From Paenibacillus paeoniae (GTDB lineage Bacteria; Bacillota; Bacilli; Paenibacillales; Paenibacillaceae): DNA of 64,000 nucleotides. The notes below the pieces were generated by a model. That model did not search any database, was not told the DNA's origin, and saw only the letters and a list, made by a program, of their open reading frames with translations. Positions 26,415-35,549 of this stretch are shown here, one piece after another. A program made the position numbers and the translations under genes. Numbering within the stretch: position 1 is the stretch's first letter; every line of letters begins with the position of its first letter. Where the stretch lies: the NCBI RefSeq assembly GCF_003388735.1, contig NZ_QUBQ01000001.1, positions 1,674,001 to 1,738,000 on the forward strand. Reading direction: 5' to 3'.

Positions 26415-27611
26415 ATGAGAAAATCGATCCTTCTGTTGCTTACGCTGCTGATCCTTATTTTGCAAACCGGCTGCTGGAGCAGGATAGAATTAAACGATGT
26501 CGCCATCGTCACAGCATCAGCAATAGATCTTGCTCAAGATGGAAAGTACAAATTAAGTGTTCAGATTCTGAAAATGAAAATGACCAAGGGAATGAGTGAA
26601 AAAGGCGGTTCCAGTGAAAAGGCTACTCTGATTATGTCTGCAAGAGGAGATACGATCATGGAGGCTTTTAACGTTCTTGATAAAAAAATCCCGCGTCTTA
26701 TTATATTCTCTCATAATCGAGTCATTATTGTCGGTGAAAAACTGGCCAGAGCCGGGCTTGCACCCGCTATAGACTTTTTCTCCAGGCACCGGGAGGCTCG
26801 GGGGAACAGCTTTTTGCTGACGACAAGGGGAGAAGCTGCCGAATTATTGAAAGTTCCTGCGAACTTTGAAATTTTCACAGCAGAGGAGATGCGGGAGGAA
26901 GAGAAAGCAAGCATGCTGGATACCGCCAGTATCAGAGATTTTATTTACCGCTTATTTGAAAAAGGAATAGAGCCTACAAGCTCACAGATGCAGATCGTCC
27001 CTATGAGTGATCCGAATGGCGACCCGACAAAAGAAGACGAGATGGGCCTGGGACTGGTCGGTGTCGGAATTTATCGCAAGGACAAATTACTTGGATGGAT
27101 GGATCGCCCTGAGGCCGAATGTTTATTATGGCTTAGAAACAGGATGAAAAACGCTATTCTAACTGTTGCTATTCCCGGGAAGGATAAATCGACTGGTAGA
27201 GTAAGCGTTCAGGTTAACGGTGCGAAAACCAAGTTCAAATCGAAAATATCAGGGGAGAAGATTCAATTTGATATATCGGTTAAAATGACCGGAGAATTAT
27301 TCGAAAATTCAACCAAGTTAAGCATAAAAGAAATGAACAATTTGAACATCATTCAACAGGCGCTTGAAAAAGAGATCGAAAACCGTGTTACCATGACGGT
27401 GACAAAACTGCAAAAGCAGTTTAAGTCGGATGTCATTGGTTTTGGGAATATCCTGCACCGTCAGCATAAGAACGACTGGAACAAAACATACGTGTCCAGA
27501 TGGGAAGAGGAATTCCCGAATATTGAAGTCAACACGAAAGCCACATTCAAGCTCATCGGGACAGGACGTGCGAATGAATCCATTGTGGATGAAGAAGAAT
27601 TGGAAAAATAG
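26415..27611 (+). CDS. GerC-family germination receptor lipoprotein
   Basis: The 398-residue lipoprotein has a signal peptide ending LQTGC (lipid Cys about residue 20), followed by WSRIELND, the usual start of mature GerC proteins. The C-terminal Ger(x)C domain occupies about 215-385. A GTG at 26412 immediately precedes the chosen ATG 26415. The subunit binds the outer face of the spore inner membrane and is required for receptor assembly. Spacing from the A gene is 12 bases. Confidence 0.92.
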   Translation: MRKSILLLLTLLILILQTGCWSRIELNDVAIVTASAIDLAQDGKYKLSVQILKMKMTKGMSEKGGSSEKATLIMSARGDTIMEAFNVLDKKIPRLIIFSHNRVIIVGEKLARAGLAPAIDFFSRHREARGNSFLLTTRGEAAELLKVPANFEIFTAEEMREEEKASMLDTASIRDFIYRLFEKGIEPTSSQMQIVPMSDPNGDPTKEDEMGLGLVGVGIYRKDKLLGWMDRPEAECLLWLRNRMKNAILTVAIPGKDKSTGRVSVQVNGAKTKFKSKISGEKIQFDISVKMTGELFENSTKLSIKEMNNLNIIQQALEKEIENRVTMTVTKLQKQFKSDVIGFGNILHRQHKNDWNKTYVSRWEEEFPNIEVNTKATFKLIGTGRANESIVDEEELEK

Positions 27612-27649
27612 AACCATTAAATCCGCATAAGGAATAGGGATATTTCGTT

Positions 27650-28738
27650 ATGGATACGATTTCTAGGCACCAATTGCTGGCCATCTCCATTATCTATCAA
27701 ATCGGGACAACCATCATATTTGGTTTCGCCTCCGGGGCAGGAAGAGATTCCTGGCTGGCTGTTTTGATTTCCACCGTTTTGGGAACAGCCATCATCATGG
27801 TTTATGTCAGTGTAACTCATTTAAACCCGGGTCTGACCTATATTGAATGTTACCCGAAACAATTCGGCAAATGGCTGGGCACGCCTATCGCATGGCTCCA
27901 TCCGTTGCTGTTCCTGTATATCGCAGGGAGAATCGTCGCAGATATTAACAATTTGGTGCCTTCGACGATTTTGCCAGGCACGCCTTCGTGGGCCATTCTT
28001 GCGATCTTTATCATTGTCATTGGATATGCTCTCTTCCTGGGTTTAAAGGTGATGGGGAGACTAGCCGAAATCATACTTCCGCTTCTAGGTCTCATCTACG
28101 TCGTAGAAGTGGTATTAATTCTGAGCTCCGGAGTTATCGATCTCGATAACTTATTCCCGTTACTGGACAAAGGATGGAACAGAGTTTGGAAGGTGGTCTG
28201 GCCGCTGGGGATCATTCAATCTTATGGGGAATCGCTTGCTTTGGCGATGATCTGGACTTCAGTCAAGCCCAAAGGACGGGTGGGCCGAACGATGATTCTG
28301 TCGACACTTCTGGCAGGAAGCTTTATCGCTTACACGGATGCCATGGCAGTATCCGTATTTGGAGAAGAGATTTTCAAACGGGCGACATATCCCATGTACG
28401 CGTTAATTCAAGCCATTAACGTTGCGGATTTCATTACACAGCTTGATGCGACAGGTGTTCTGTACTTTTGCTTCATGGCATTCTTAAAGACCTATATTTA
28501 TCTCTTTGCTGCGATCCGCAGTATTCAAAAGCTAACCTACGCGCAGAGCAACCGCAGTTTTATTATGCCTGTTACTGTGATTGCGTTTGTACTCGGCTTA
28601 ACGATGGCGCCCAATGTGATCGTCCATATTACCGTAGTGGAGAAGATCGTTCCGTACAGTCCCATTTATTTATCCTTAATGATTTTCATTCCGATGGTAC
28701 TGATGGCGGTATCCTGGCTGCGAAGAAAACAGGTCTGA
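27650..28738 (+). CDS. GerB-family germination receptor permease
   Basis: The protein has 362 residues and ten predicted helices of the APC-like spore permease family, starting MDTISRHQLLAISIIYQIGTT. Conserved features are the FASGAGRDSW loop in helix 1-2, the LVPSTILPGTP loop and GWNRVWK..WPLGIIQSYGE. This subunit forms the ligand-binding pocket in known receptors. The gene completes the A-C-B set and is followed after 24 bases by a small gene. Confidence 0.92.
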   Translation: MDTISRHQLLAISIIYQIGTTIIFGFASGAGRDSWLAVLISTVLGTAIIMVYVSVTHLNPGLTYIECYPKQFGKWLGTPIAWLHPLLFLYIAGRIVADINNLVPSTILPGTPSWAILAIFIIVIGYALFLGLKVMGRLAEIILPLLGLIYVVEVVLILSSGVIDLDNLFPLLDKGWNRVWKVVWPLGIIQSYGESLALAMIWTSVKPKGRVGRTMILSTLLAGSFIAYTDAMAVSVFGEEIFKRATYPMYALIQAINVADFITQLDATGVLYFCFMAFLKTYIYLFAAIRSIQKLTYAQSNRSFIMPVTVIAFVLGLTMAPNVIVHITVVEKIVPYSPIYLSLMIFIPMVLMAVSWLRRKQV

Positions 28739-28762
28739 TCTGACAAACGGGAAGGTGATTGG

Positions 28763-28921
28763 ATGGCAAGCTTCATTGCGTTTTGGAAATCTGAAATGAT
28801 GCTGAAATTTCCTTGGGTACAGCCAGTCGTTTTTGTCGTGGTTGCAATCGTGTTGTCGTTTTTCACCTGGTTCAGAAAACCGCGGCAAGAGCGTTCGAAG
28901 GATTCCGATTCTGAGGAATAA
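28763..28921 (+). CDS. 52-residue single-span membrane protein of the ger operon
   Basis: ATG 28763 lies behind GGAAGGTGATT. The product begins MASFIAFWKSEMML, has one helix (about 20-36) and ends in a charged KPRQERSKDSDSEE tail. It is not found in standard three-gene descriptions, but a clearly related ORF follows the second ger copy at 32826, with conserved FIAFWKS, PW.QPV and LSFFTWFRKPR. Conservation across an old duplication argues for a real gene. It may be an equivalent of the small D subunits reported to modulate some receptors, though shorter and with one span rather than two. Confidence 0.75.
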   Translation: MASFIAFWKSEMMLKFPWVQPVVFVVVAIVLSFFTWFRKPRQERSKDSDSEE

Positions 28922-28954
28922 CGGGATAGAATAGGACTGGATGAAAGAGAAGCA

Positions 28955-28981
28955 AAGTCTGCGACGAAGCAGGCTTTTTTG
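28955..28981 (+). terminator. terminator after ger operon copy 1
   Basis: AGTCTGC pairs with GCAGGCT (one wobble) around GACGAA, followed by a T run. Confidence 0.65.
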
Positions 28982-29137
28982 TCCTGTTCTTTACTTGAGT
29001 GCAGGGGTGTCCGATTTTTATTTGTATACAGTACAGACAACTCGTTTAACTTCTAGTAGAATGCTCATTATGGACCAATGCAAGCATTGAAGCTTCCTGT
29101 ATGATTGATCAGATTGAAAGGATGGAGTAATAGCATC

Positions 29138-30352
29138 ATGGAATTGAAGCAACAAGACAAAAGCCTTCCGGGAGAGGCGAAAGGAAATTTCCCGATCTCA
29201 TTGATCTCACTCACCGTTGGTGCCTTCGCCATCGGTATGACCGAATTCGTTATTATGGGCATTCTGCCTAACGTAGCGAATGATTTGGGCGTCAGCATAC
29301 CCGCGGCGGGCCAGTTGATCACGATGTATGCGTTAGGTGTGGCAGTCGGCGCCCCAATCCTTACTTTGCTGACTCACCGGATTCCGCAGAAAAAGCTGCT
29401 GATCGTACTTATGCTGCTCTTTATTGCGGGGAACGGCTTAGCCGTAATCGCACCGAACTATGCCTTTCTAATGGGTGCAAGAGTACTCACTGCACTCACG
29501 CACGGCACCTTCTTCGGTGTGGGGGCGGTCATTGCGGCAGGCTTGGTACGGCCGGACAAGAGAGCAGGCGCTGTATCCGTCATGATGGCTGGTCTGACCA
29601 TTTCGAATATTTTGGGTGTACCGCTAGGCACCTACATCGGGCAAAACTTTGGATGGCGAGCGTCCTTTGGAGCTATTGCCCTGATGGGAGTCATCGCCTT
29701 GATCGGCATCATGCTATTAATACCGCGTTTGCAACAGCCGAAGGCGACCGGCATTCTTCAGCAGGTAGCGGCTTTGGTCAATCCGAAGCTGATGGTATTT
29801 CTGCTCATCTGTGTGCTGGGCAATGCGGGGCTATTCGCAGTCTTCACTTACATTACGCCATTGCTCGTTGATATTACGGGATTTGCCGAGCATAGTGTCA
29901 CCTGGATACTGGTATTATTTGGCGTAGGCGTGACCATCGGCAATATCGTCGGCGGCAAACTGGCGGACTGGAAGCTCATGCCTTCGCTTCTTGGAACCTA
30001 TGCCGTCGTCGTTGTTGCATTAACGGCGTTAACCTTTACGATCCAAAACGAGATTGCTGCGATTGTGACGATCTTTGTCTGGGGCGCGGGTGCCTTCGCC
30101 GTAATGCCGGGATTACAGGTGCGTATCATGAGCATCGCCAAGGACGCTCCGGCATTAGCCTCCACATCCAGCCACTCTGCCGGGAATCTCGGCAATGCGA
30201 TGGGTGCTTTTATCGGCGGGTGGGTCATTACTCATCTGTCGCTGGCATCGCTTCCGTGGGTAGGAGCCATCCTTGTTGGACTGGCCCTTGCTATCGGAGC
30301 AGGCAGCATGCTGGCGGATAAGCGGGCGGCAGTGAATACATTTAACAAATAG
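29138..30352 (+). CDS. MFS transporter, DHA1 AraJ/YdhP-like
   Basis: The 404-residue twelve-helix exporter starts at ATG 29138 behind AAAGGATGGAG. The opening FAIGMTEFVIMGILPNVAND is diagnostic of the AraJ/YdhP/Cml group, and GTFFGVGAVIAAGLV is the motif C-like helix 5 region. Relatives export arabinose-like sugars, chloramphenicol or purine analogues; the substrate is not predictable. It sits between the two ger copies as a single gene with its own terminator. Confidence 0.9.
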   Translation: MELKQQDKSLPGEAKGNFPISLISLTVGAFAIGMTEFVIMGILPNVANDLGVSIPAAGQLITMYALGVAVGAPILTLLTHRIPQKKLLIVLMLLFIAGNGLAVIAPNYAFLMGARVLTALTHGTFFGVGAVIAAGLVRPDKRAGAVSVMMAGLTISNILGVPLGTYIGQNFGWRASFGAIALMGVIALIGIMLLIPRLQQPKATGILQQVAALVNPKLMVFLLICVLGNAGLFAVFTYITPLLVDITGFAEHSVTWILVLFGVGVTIGNIVGGKLADWKLMPSLLGTYAVVVVALTALTFTIQNEIAAIVTIFVWGAGAFAVMPGLQVRIMSIAKDAPALASTSSHSAGNLGNAMGAFIGGWVITHLSLASLPWVGAILVGLALAIGAGSMLADKRAAVNTFNK

Positions 30353-30373
30353 ACGGGATTTAAACGAAATAGA

Positions 30374-30411
30374 AGCCCTGCCTGGTCGAAATCGACTAAG
30401 CAGGGCTTTTG
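30374..30411 (+). terminator. terminator after the MFS gene
   Basis: AGCCCTGC and GCAGGGCT enclose a GTCGAAATCGAC inner stem and are followed by TTTT. Confidence 0.85.
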
Positions 30412-30521
30412 GGTATACTGGAATTTTCAGTGTCGCTTTACATAACATCCAATCTCAGCCCGCTCGAAATCCGGTATGATAGAAGGAGAAAAAAATCATA
30501 ACGAACAGGCGGCGCAATCCT

Positions 30522-31148
30522 ATGAATATGCACATAATGGATGTCGTAATGAAACTGAAGGGGCACACGATCGATCTCGTGCTGCTTGAGCCGAAGCATA
30601 AGGAAGAGTTGGCTGCTATGCTGCACAACGATAGAATTTGGGAGTTTACATGGCGGAAAATTACAACGATAGAGCAAGCGAATGCATTGGTTGACGAAGC
30701 GTTGCGGGAGCGGTACGGAGGCTCCCAGCTTCCATTTGCCGTTATCGAGAAAAGCACAGGTCTCATCGTTGGCACGACGAGAATCGCAGCGATAAGCGAG
30801 GGACATCGTCATGCGGAGATCGGCTATACTTGGCTGTCGCCCCGTGTATGGCGGACCTCCGTCAATACCGAATGCAAGAGGCTCTTGCTTGGACACTGCT
30901 TCGAACACTTGCGCACGCTTCGCGTCCAATTTTCAATTAGCCACTACAACGTCAGATCGCAGCGCGCCGTCGAACGACTTGGGGCTGTACAAGAAGGAGT
31001 TCTGCGTCAAGCAAGAATTAAACCCGATGGAACCGTACATGATGTCGTGCTCTACAGCATACTGGCTAGTGAGTGGGAGGCCGTCAAGGAGCGGCTCGAT
31101 GGCTATTTGAGTTTTAATTACACAAGAGATCAACAAATTGTCATCTAG
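30522..31148 (+). CDS. GNAT acetyltransferase, RimJ/RimL-like
   Basis: The 208-residue protein has the N-terminal strand GHTIDLVLLEPKHKEEL, then GTTRIAAISEGHRHAEIGYTWLSP and VQFSISHYNVRSQRAVERLGAVQEG, the acetyl-CoA-binding and NxxSxxxxxxLGF-like segments of RimJ/RimL-type enzymes. The tail R..RIKPDGTVHDVVLYSILASEW is also typical. ATG 30522 is behind GGCGGC; downstream ATGs at 30537 and 30549 are possible. It probably acetylates an amino group of a protein N-terminus or small molecule. Confidence 0.88.
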   Translation: MNMHIMDVVMKLKGHTIDLVLLEPKHKEELAAMLHNDRIWEFTWRKITTIEQANALVDEALRERYGGSQLPFAVIEKSTGLIVGTTRIAAISEGHRHAEIGYTWLSPRVWRTSVNTECKRLLLGHCFEHLRTLRVQFSISHYNVRSQRAVERLGAVQEGVLRQARIKPDGTVHDVVLYSILASEWEAVKERLDGYLSFNYTRDQQIVI

Positions 31149-31205
31149 GACGCCAAATGGAACAAATTTATTGATATTGTAAATATAGAAGCAAAAGCGA
31201 TGCTG

Positions 31206-31242
31206 AAAGGAGCGATGTCACACATTTGATATCGTTCCTTTT
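31206..31242 (+). terminator. hairpin ahead of ger copy 2
   Basis: AAAGGAGCGAT pairs with ATCGTTCCTTT around a loop containing TCACACATTTGA. Relative to copy 1 the stem bases changed on both sides, keeping the pairing. Confidence 0.7.
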
Positions 31243-31243
31243 C

Positions 31244-31272
31244 GTATAAACCAAATAGGATGGATCATATTA
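31244..31272 (+). promoter_or_regulatory. sigma-G-like promoter of ger copy 2
   Basis: GTATA (31244-31248) and CATATTA (31266-31272) are spaced by 17 bases, as in copy 1. Confidence 0.65.
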
Positions 31273-31309
31273 ATAAAAATCAGTCAGGCAAAAAAAGGAT
31301 GATTTTGAA

Positions 31310-32801
31310 TTGGTACCCAACGAGCGACAAGACAGCGCTGCTGACAGTTATACGCTGTGTGCAGATTTGGAAGAGAATCTGACACAATTCCGAGCTGTTT
31401 TTAACAACTGCGGAGATATCCAGCAGCGACAGCTAGAGCTGAGTTCAGCGCAGCAAGGTGCGTTTATTTTTATAAGCGGACTGAGTGATATCAGTGTCGT
31501 TGATATGGATCTATTGAAATATGCCATTGAATCAAGCCTGACTGGCCAATCCGGGGAGCTTACCGAGGCGGATAAAGCGGCTATCCGGTCCAAGCTCAGC
31601 TTTACGTCACATACAAGCTGGAGCGACGATTTTCAAACCTCCGTTCAAAAAGTTTTATCGGGTGAGCTCGTTGTGCTGCTGGATGGTTACGCACAAGCCT
31701 TAATTCTGAACGTGAAGGAAATGGATACAAGATCGATTGAGGAGCCCGCTACAGAAGCGGCAGATCGGGACAACTATCATATTTGGTTTTGCCTCCGGGG
31801 CAGGCAGAGATTCCTGGCTGGCTGTTTTGATTTCCACCGTTTTGGGAGCGGCCGTCATCATGGTCTATGTCAGTGTAACGAATCTGAACCCGGGCTTGAC
31901 CTATATTGAATGTTATCCCAAACAATTCGGGAAATGGCTGGGAACGCCTATTGCTTGGCTCCATCCGTTGCTGTTCCTGTATATCGCAGGGCGGATCGTC
32001 GCTGACATCAACAATTTGGTGCCTTCGACGATCTTGCCCGGCACGCCGCCGTGGGCCATTCTTGCGATCTTTATTATCGTCATTGGATATGCTCTCTTTC
32101 TGGGTTTAAAGGTGATGGGGAGACTGGCGGAAATTATACTTCCGTTTCTGGGTCTGATCTATATTGTAGAAGTGATATTAATTTTAAGCTCAGGAGTCGT
32201 CGATCTCGACAACTTATTCCCCTTGCTGGACAAAGGATGGAACAGGGTGTGGAAGGTGGTCTGGCCGCTCGGGATCATTCAATCCTATGGGTAGTCGCTG
32301 GCTTTGGCGATGGTCTGGACTTCAGTCAAACCCAAGGGGCGCATAGGCCGAACGATGCTTCTGTCGACCCTTCTGGCAGGTTCCTTTATCGCCTACACGG
32401 ATGCCATGGCCATCTCTGTGTTTGGCGAGGAGATTTTTAAACGGGCTACTTATCCTATGTATGCGCTGATCCAAGCCATCAATGTTGCGGATTTTATTAC
32501 ACAGCTGGATGCGACAGGTGTTCTTTACTTTTGTTTTATGGCCTTTCTGAAAACTTACATTTATCTGTTCGCCACGGTTCAAAGTATTCAAAAGCTTACC
32601 TATACGCAAACCAACCGCCGCTTTATTGTACCGGTCTGCATCATTGCGTTTGTTCTCGGATTTACGATGGCGCCGAATGTGATCGTACATTTTACGGTGG
32701 TGGAGAAGATTGTTCCGTACAGCCCCATCTATTTGTCGTTAATGATTTTTGTCCCTATGGTATTGATGGCTGTATCCTGGATGCGAAGAAAACAGGCCTG
32801 A
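31310..32801 (+). pseudogene. second ger operon copy: fused, deleted gerA-gerB pseudogene
   Basis: From TTG 31310 the first about 150 codons match the N-terminus of the intact A subunit, down to EEPATEA. At about 31755-31768 the sequence jumps to the B permease at QIGTTIIFGFASGAG, in a different frame, so the A frame ends at 31909. By comparison with copy 1, about 2.3 kb (rest of A, all of C, start of B) are deleted. The B part is further broken by TAG at 32292-32294 where copy 1 has GAA, after which the frame is open to 32801. No functional receptor can result. Confidence 0.9.
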
Positions 32802-32825
32802 TCTGACAAATGGGAAGGTGACAGA

Positions 32826-32990
32826 ATGACACTTTTTATTGCATTTTGGAAGTCCGATATTATGCTGAAACATCCTTGGGCGCAGCCGGTGTTTTTTGCC
32901 GGGGCTGCATTTCTGTTGTCGTTTTTCACCTGGTTCAGAAAGCCACGGAAACGGAGGGATCAATCGAAAAATTCTGATTCTGAAGAATAG
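32826..32990 (+). CDS. 54-residue single-span membrane protein after ger copy 2
   Basis: This is the counterpart of the 52-residue gene at 28763, with the same FIAFWKS start, PWAQPV, membrane helix ending LSFFTWFRKP and a charged SDSEE end. GGAAGGTGA precedes ATG 32826. It remains intact although the receptor genes ahead of it are destroyed, so it may be recently orphaned or still used with the copy 1 receptor. Confidence 0.7.
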   Translation: MTLFIAFWKSDIMLKHPWAQPVFFAGAAFLLSFFTWFRKPRKRRDQSKNSDSEE

Positions 32991-33122
32991 CAGGTGTTAT
33001 GAGCCAATCATTCGTACGGATATATATCTTAATTTAAAGATATTAACTTTCCATCTGTGCTTAAACGAATCTTAACAATTCAATTGTATAGTTAGGACAA
33101 CAACTGGAAGAGGAGCTTCGAT

Positions 33123-33686
33123 ATGAAAAAAACAATCGTCATCATCGCATTATTATTTCTCGTCATATGGGGTGTATATGATATAACCAATAAGGAATCC
33201 AATTCATATAGTGATGCGCAAAAGGAACAAATGGCAGCGGAACCTGACTTTATCGTAGGATTGAATAGTGGGAACGCGGCTCCGGACTTCACATTGTCAA
33301 CACCAGAAGGCAAGGATATAAAGCTGTCTGATTTACAAGGCAAAAAAGTCATACTCAATATGTGGGCCAGCTGGTGTCCGCCATGCATAGATGAAATGCC
33401 GTACTTGCAAGCCTATTACGATGATCATCAGGCAGAGGGCGTCGAAGTGATCGCGGTTAATTTAACGCAGGCAGAAAATAATGAAGATGACGTGATGCGT
33501 TTTATAAAGGATTTTGAGCTGTCGTTTCCGGTTGTGTTAGATCGCGAATCTCGTGTTGCGAACATGTATCAAGTGAGAACGATCCCCACGACCTTTATTT
33601 TGGACTCCGACGGTAAGGTTGAGCAGAAAATAATTGGACCGCTAACCTACGAGATGATTGACGAGTTAATGGAGCAGGTGAAGTAG
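33123..33686 (+). CDS. TlpA/ResA-like membrane-anchored thioredoxin (first)
   Basis: The 187-residue protein has an N-terminal membrane anchor (about 4-19) and an extracytoplasmic thioredoxin fold with active site WASWCPPC (C85, C88). The cis-Pro loop is IPTTF near 152. Such proteins reduce disulfides outside the membrane using electrons from CcdA. GAGGAGC precedes ATG 33123. It opens an operon with a two-component system, CcdA and a second TlpA protein. The WCPPC site matches TlpA and ResA rather than oxidising DsbA proteins. Confidence 0.9.
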   Translation: MKKTIVIIALLFLVIWGVYDITNKESNSYSDAQKEQMAAEPDFIVGLNSGNAAPDFTLSTPEGKDIKLSDLQGKKVILNMWASWCPPCIDEMPYLQAYYDDHQAEGVEVIAVNLTQAENNEDDVMRFIKDFELSFPVVLDRESRVANMYQVRTIPTTFILDSDGKVEQKIIGPLTYEMIDELMEQVK

Positions 33687-33706
33687 AGAGGTGAGCGGAG
33701 GTAATC

Positions 33707-34402
33707 ATGATGGAGTCAAGGGGCAAGACCATTCTGGTTGTAGAAGATGATCCCAAAATCAGGCGTTTGATTAAAATTTATCTCGAAAAATCAGGCTTTG
33801 ATGTCGTGGAGGCCGGAGACGGCATAGTGGGGCAGCAGATGTATGAGAAGCATGATCCGTTTTTTGTCATCATGGATTTAATGTTGCCGAGACTGAGCGG
33901 GGAAGCGCTCTGTCAATGGATACGAGGAGATTTGAGGAGCGATGTGCCCATTATTATGCTTACGGCCAAAGTGGATGAGCATGAGCGGATTAAAGGCTTG
34001 CAGCTTGGAGCGGACGATTACGTAACCAAGCCGTTCAGCCCCCAGGAGTTAGTTGTACGAGTAGAGACGGTATTAAGACGCACCCCTCATCCATGCAGCA
34101 AAATTAGCTACAAAGGTTTGACTGTACAACCGATGCGCGGGGAAGCCAAGTTTAACGGAGAACTGCTCTTATTGACTCCGCATGAATTTCGTTTGTTGCA
34201 TTTTCTGATGAGACATCCCAACCAAATCGTAGCCAGGGAGCAGATCCTTGAAGAATTGTATCCGAACGACGAAAAACTGGTTATTGAGCGAACGGTAGAC
34301 GTTCATGTCAGCAAGCTTCGAGAAAAAATAAAAAGGATGCAGGGATCACCCGAATTCATAGAAACCATCCGAGGAATGGGGTATCGCTTTGTCGCTTTTT
34401 AG
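33707..34402 (+). CDS. OmpR-family response regulator of the thiol-redox operon
   Basis: The 231-residue protein has a receiver domain with acidic pair EDD (about 13-15), phospho-acceptor in FVIMDLMLPR (about residue 57) and Lys in YVTKPFSP. The C-terminal winged helix ends FIETIRGMGYRF. GGAGGT precedes ATG 33707. The kinase gene starts inside its last codons (34389). It presumably controls its own operon in response to envelope redox or damage. Confidence 0.9.
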   Translation: MMESRGKTILVVEDDPKIRRLIKIYLEKSGFDVVEAGDGIVGQQMYEKHDPFFVIMDLMLPRLSGEALCQWIRGDLRSDVPIIMLTAKVDEHERIKGLQLGADDYVTKPFSPQELVVRVETVLRRTPHPCSKISYKGLTVQPMRGEAKFNGELLLLTPHEFRLLHFLMRHPNQIVAREQILEELYPNDEKLVIERTVDVHVSKLREKIKRMQGSPEFIETIRGMGYRFVAF

Positions 34403-35480
34403 AAGAGGAAGATTGTTTTTTTGGGAAAAGAGTATTGTTTGGAAGATTATGATGATCAATGGGTTGGTTCTTGCCATTGTTATTTGGCTGGTAGGCGTGT
34501 CTGTCAAAGATTTCGCCTGTTTTTTGGTCGATCAGTACGAATTCGTGGGCAAGGAGAAACAAGTATTTTTTAATAGCACGATGCAATATTACTTAGTACG
34601 CGCCAGCCTGATCGCCATTCTGGTCGCTGCATTGATTTATTATATATTAATGCGAAAAGTGCTTCTCCCGCTTCAAATGCTCATGAAGTCAACCCGAATC
34701 ATGACGGAAGGGAAGTATCCTGAGCCGATTGAAGTGGCTTCTAACGACGAGACCGGACAGCTCAGCCGCCATTTTAATCAAATGATTATGACACTGAAAC
34801 AAACTGAGCATGGCAGAAGACAGATGTTAAGCGATATTTCGCATGAATTGCGAACGCCGCTTAGCAATCTTAACGGTTATCTGGAAGCGCTGAGCTCCGG
34901 TGTCATCCAAGGCGAGCCTGAACTATACCGCTCTTTGCATGAGGAGTCTATGCATTTAACTAAACTTGTAGACCAGCTGCATCAGCTCTCTATTTTGGAG
35001 GGCAAAAGGTTAAATCAGCCTCTGAGAGAGTTGGTAAACCTGGATACCGTTGTGCAGGCTGCCTGCCAGCGTTTCGAGCTGGAGCTGGAAGGCAAAGGCA
35101 TTCAAAGCGATATCCGTCTGGAGCCTGGAAAGGTACAAGGGGACGAGATTGGACTGAAGCAGGTGGTGACCAATCTAATCCAGAATGCCATCCAGTACGA
35201 TCATGGGGGCTGGATTTCCATAATAGGAGAAGCGGCGGGACAGAACTATACCGTAACCATAAGCAATAAAGGTCAGCCGATCCCGCGGGATCAAGCGAAT
35301 CTGGTTTTTGAGCGATTTTACCGAATTGACCCGTCCCGGCATCGCGAGACAGGAGGCACCGGATTAGGGTTGGCTATTGCAAAAGAGATCGTAGAGCAGC
35401 ATGACGGCGAAATCGGATTAACAACAGATGGCTTGGAGCATACCTTTTGGTTCACGTTAAAGCGATTGGAGTCGTCCTGA
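34389..35480 (+). CDS. sensor histidine kinase of the thiol-redox operon
   Basis: The 363-residue kinase has two membrane helices (about 21-43 and 73-94) with a sensor loop of only about 33 residues that contains a single cysteine (DFACFLVDQ). A HAMP domain follows, then His in DISHELRTPLSNLNG and ATP-binding boxes NLIQNAIQYD, VFERFYR and GGTGLGLAIAKEI. The start is uncertain: TTG 34389 overlaps the regulator, while ATG 34449 lacks a clear ribosome site. The lone extracytoplasmic Cys could sense redox state, which is inference. Confidence 0.87.
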   Translation: MSLFRRGRLFFWEKSIVWKIMMINGLVLAIVIWLVGVSVKDFACFLVDQYEFVGKEKQVFFNSTMQYYLVRASLIAILVAALIYYILMRKVLLPLQMLMKSTRIMTEGKYPEPIEVASNDETGQLSRHFNQMIMTLKQTEHGRRQMLSDISHELRTPLSNLNGYLEALSSGVIQGEPELYRSLHEESMHLTKLVDQLHQLSILEGKRLNQPLRELVNLDTVVQAACQRFELELEGKGIQSDIRLEPGKVQGDEIGLKQVVTNLIQNAIQYDHGGWISIIGEAAGQNYTVTISNKGQPIPRDQANLVFERFYRIDPSRHRETGGTGLGLAIAKEIVEQHDGEIGLTTDGLEHTFWFTLKRLESS

Positions 35481-35549
35481 GGAAATATAGCGTGAACAGC
35501 AGCAAGCAATAGTAGAAGAAAGAATACGGTGTTTACGAGGAGGGGCAAA

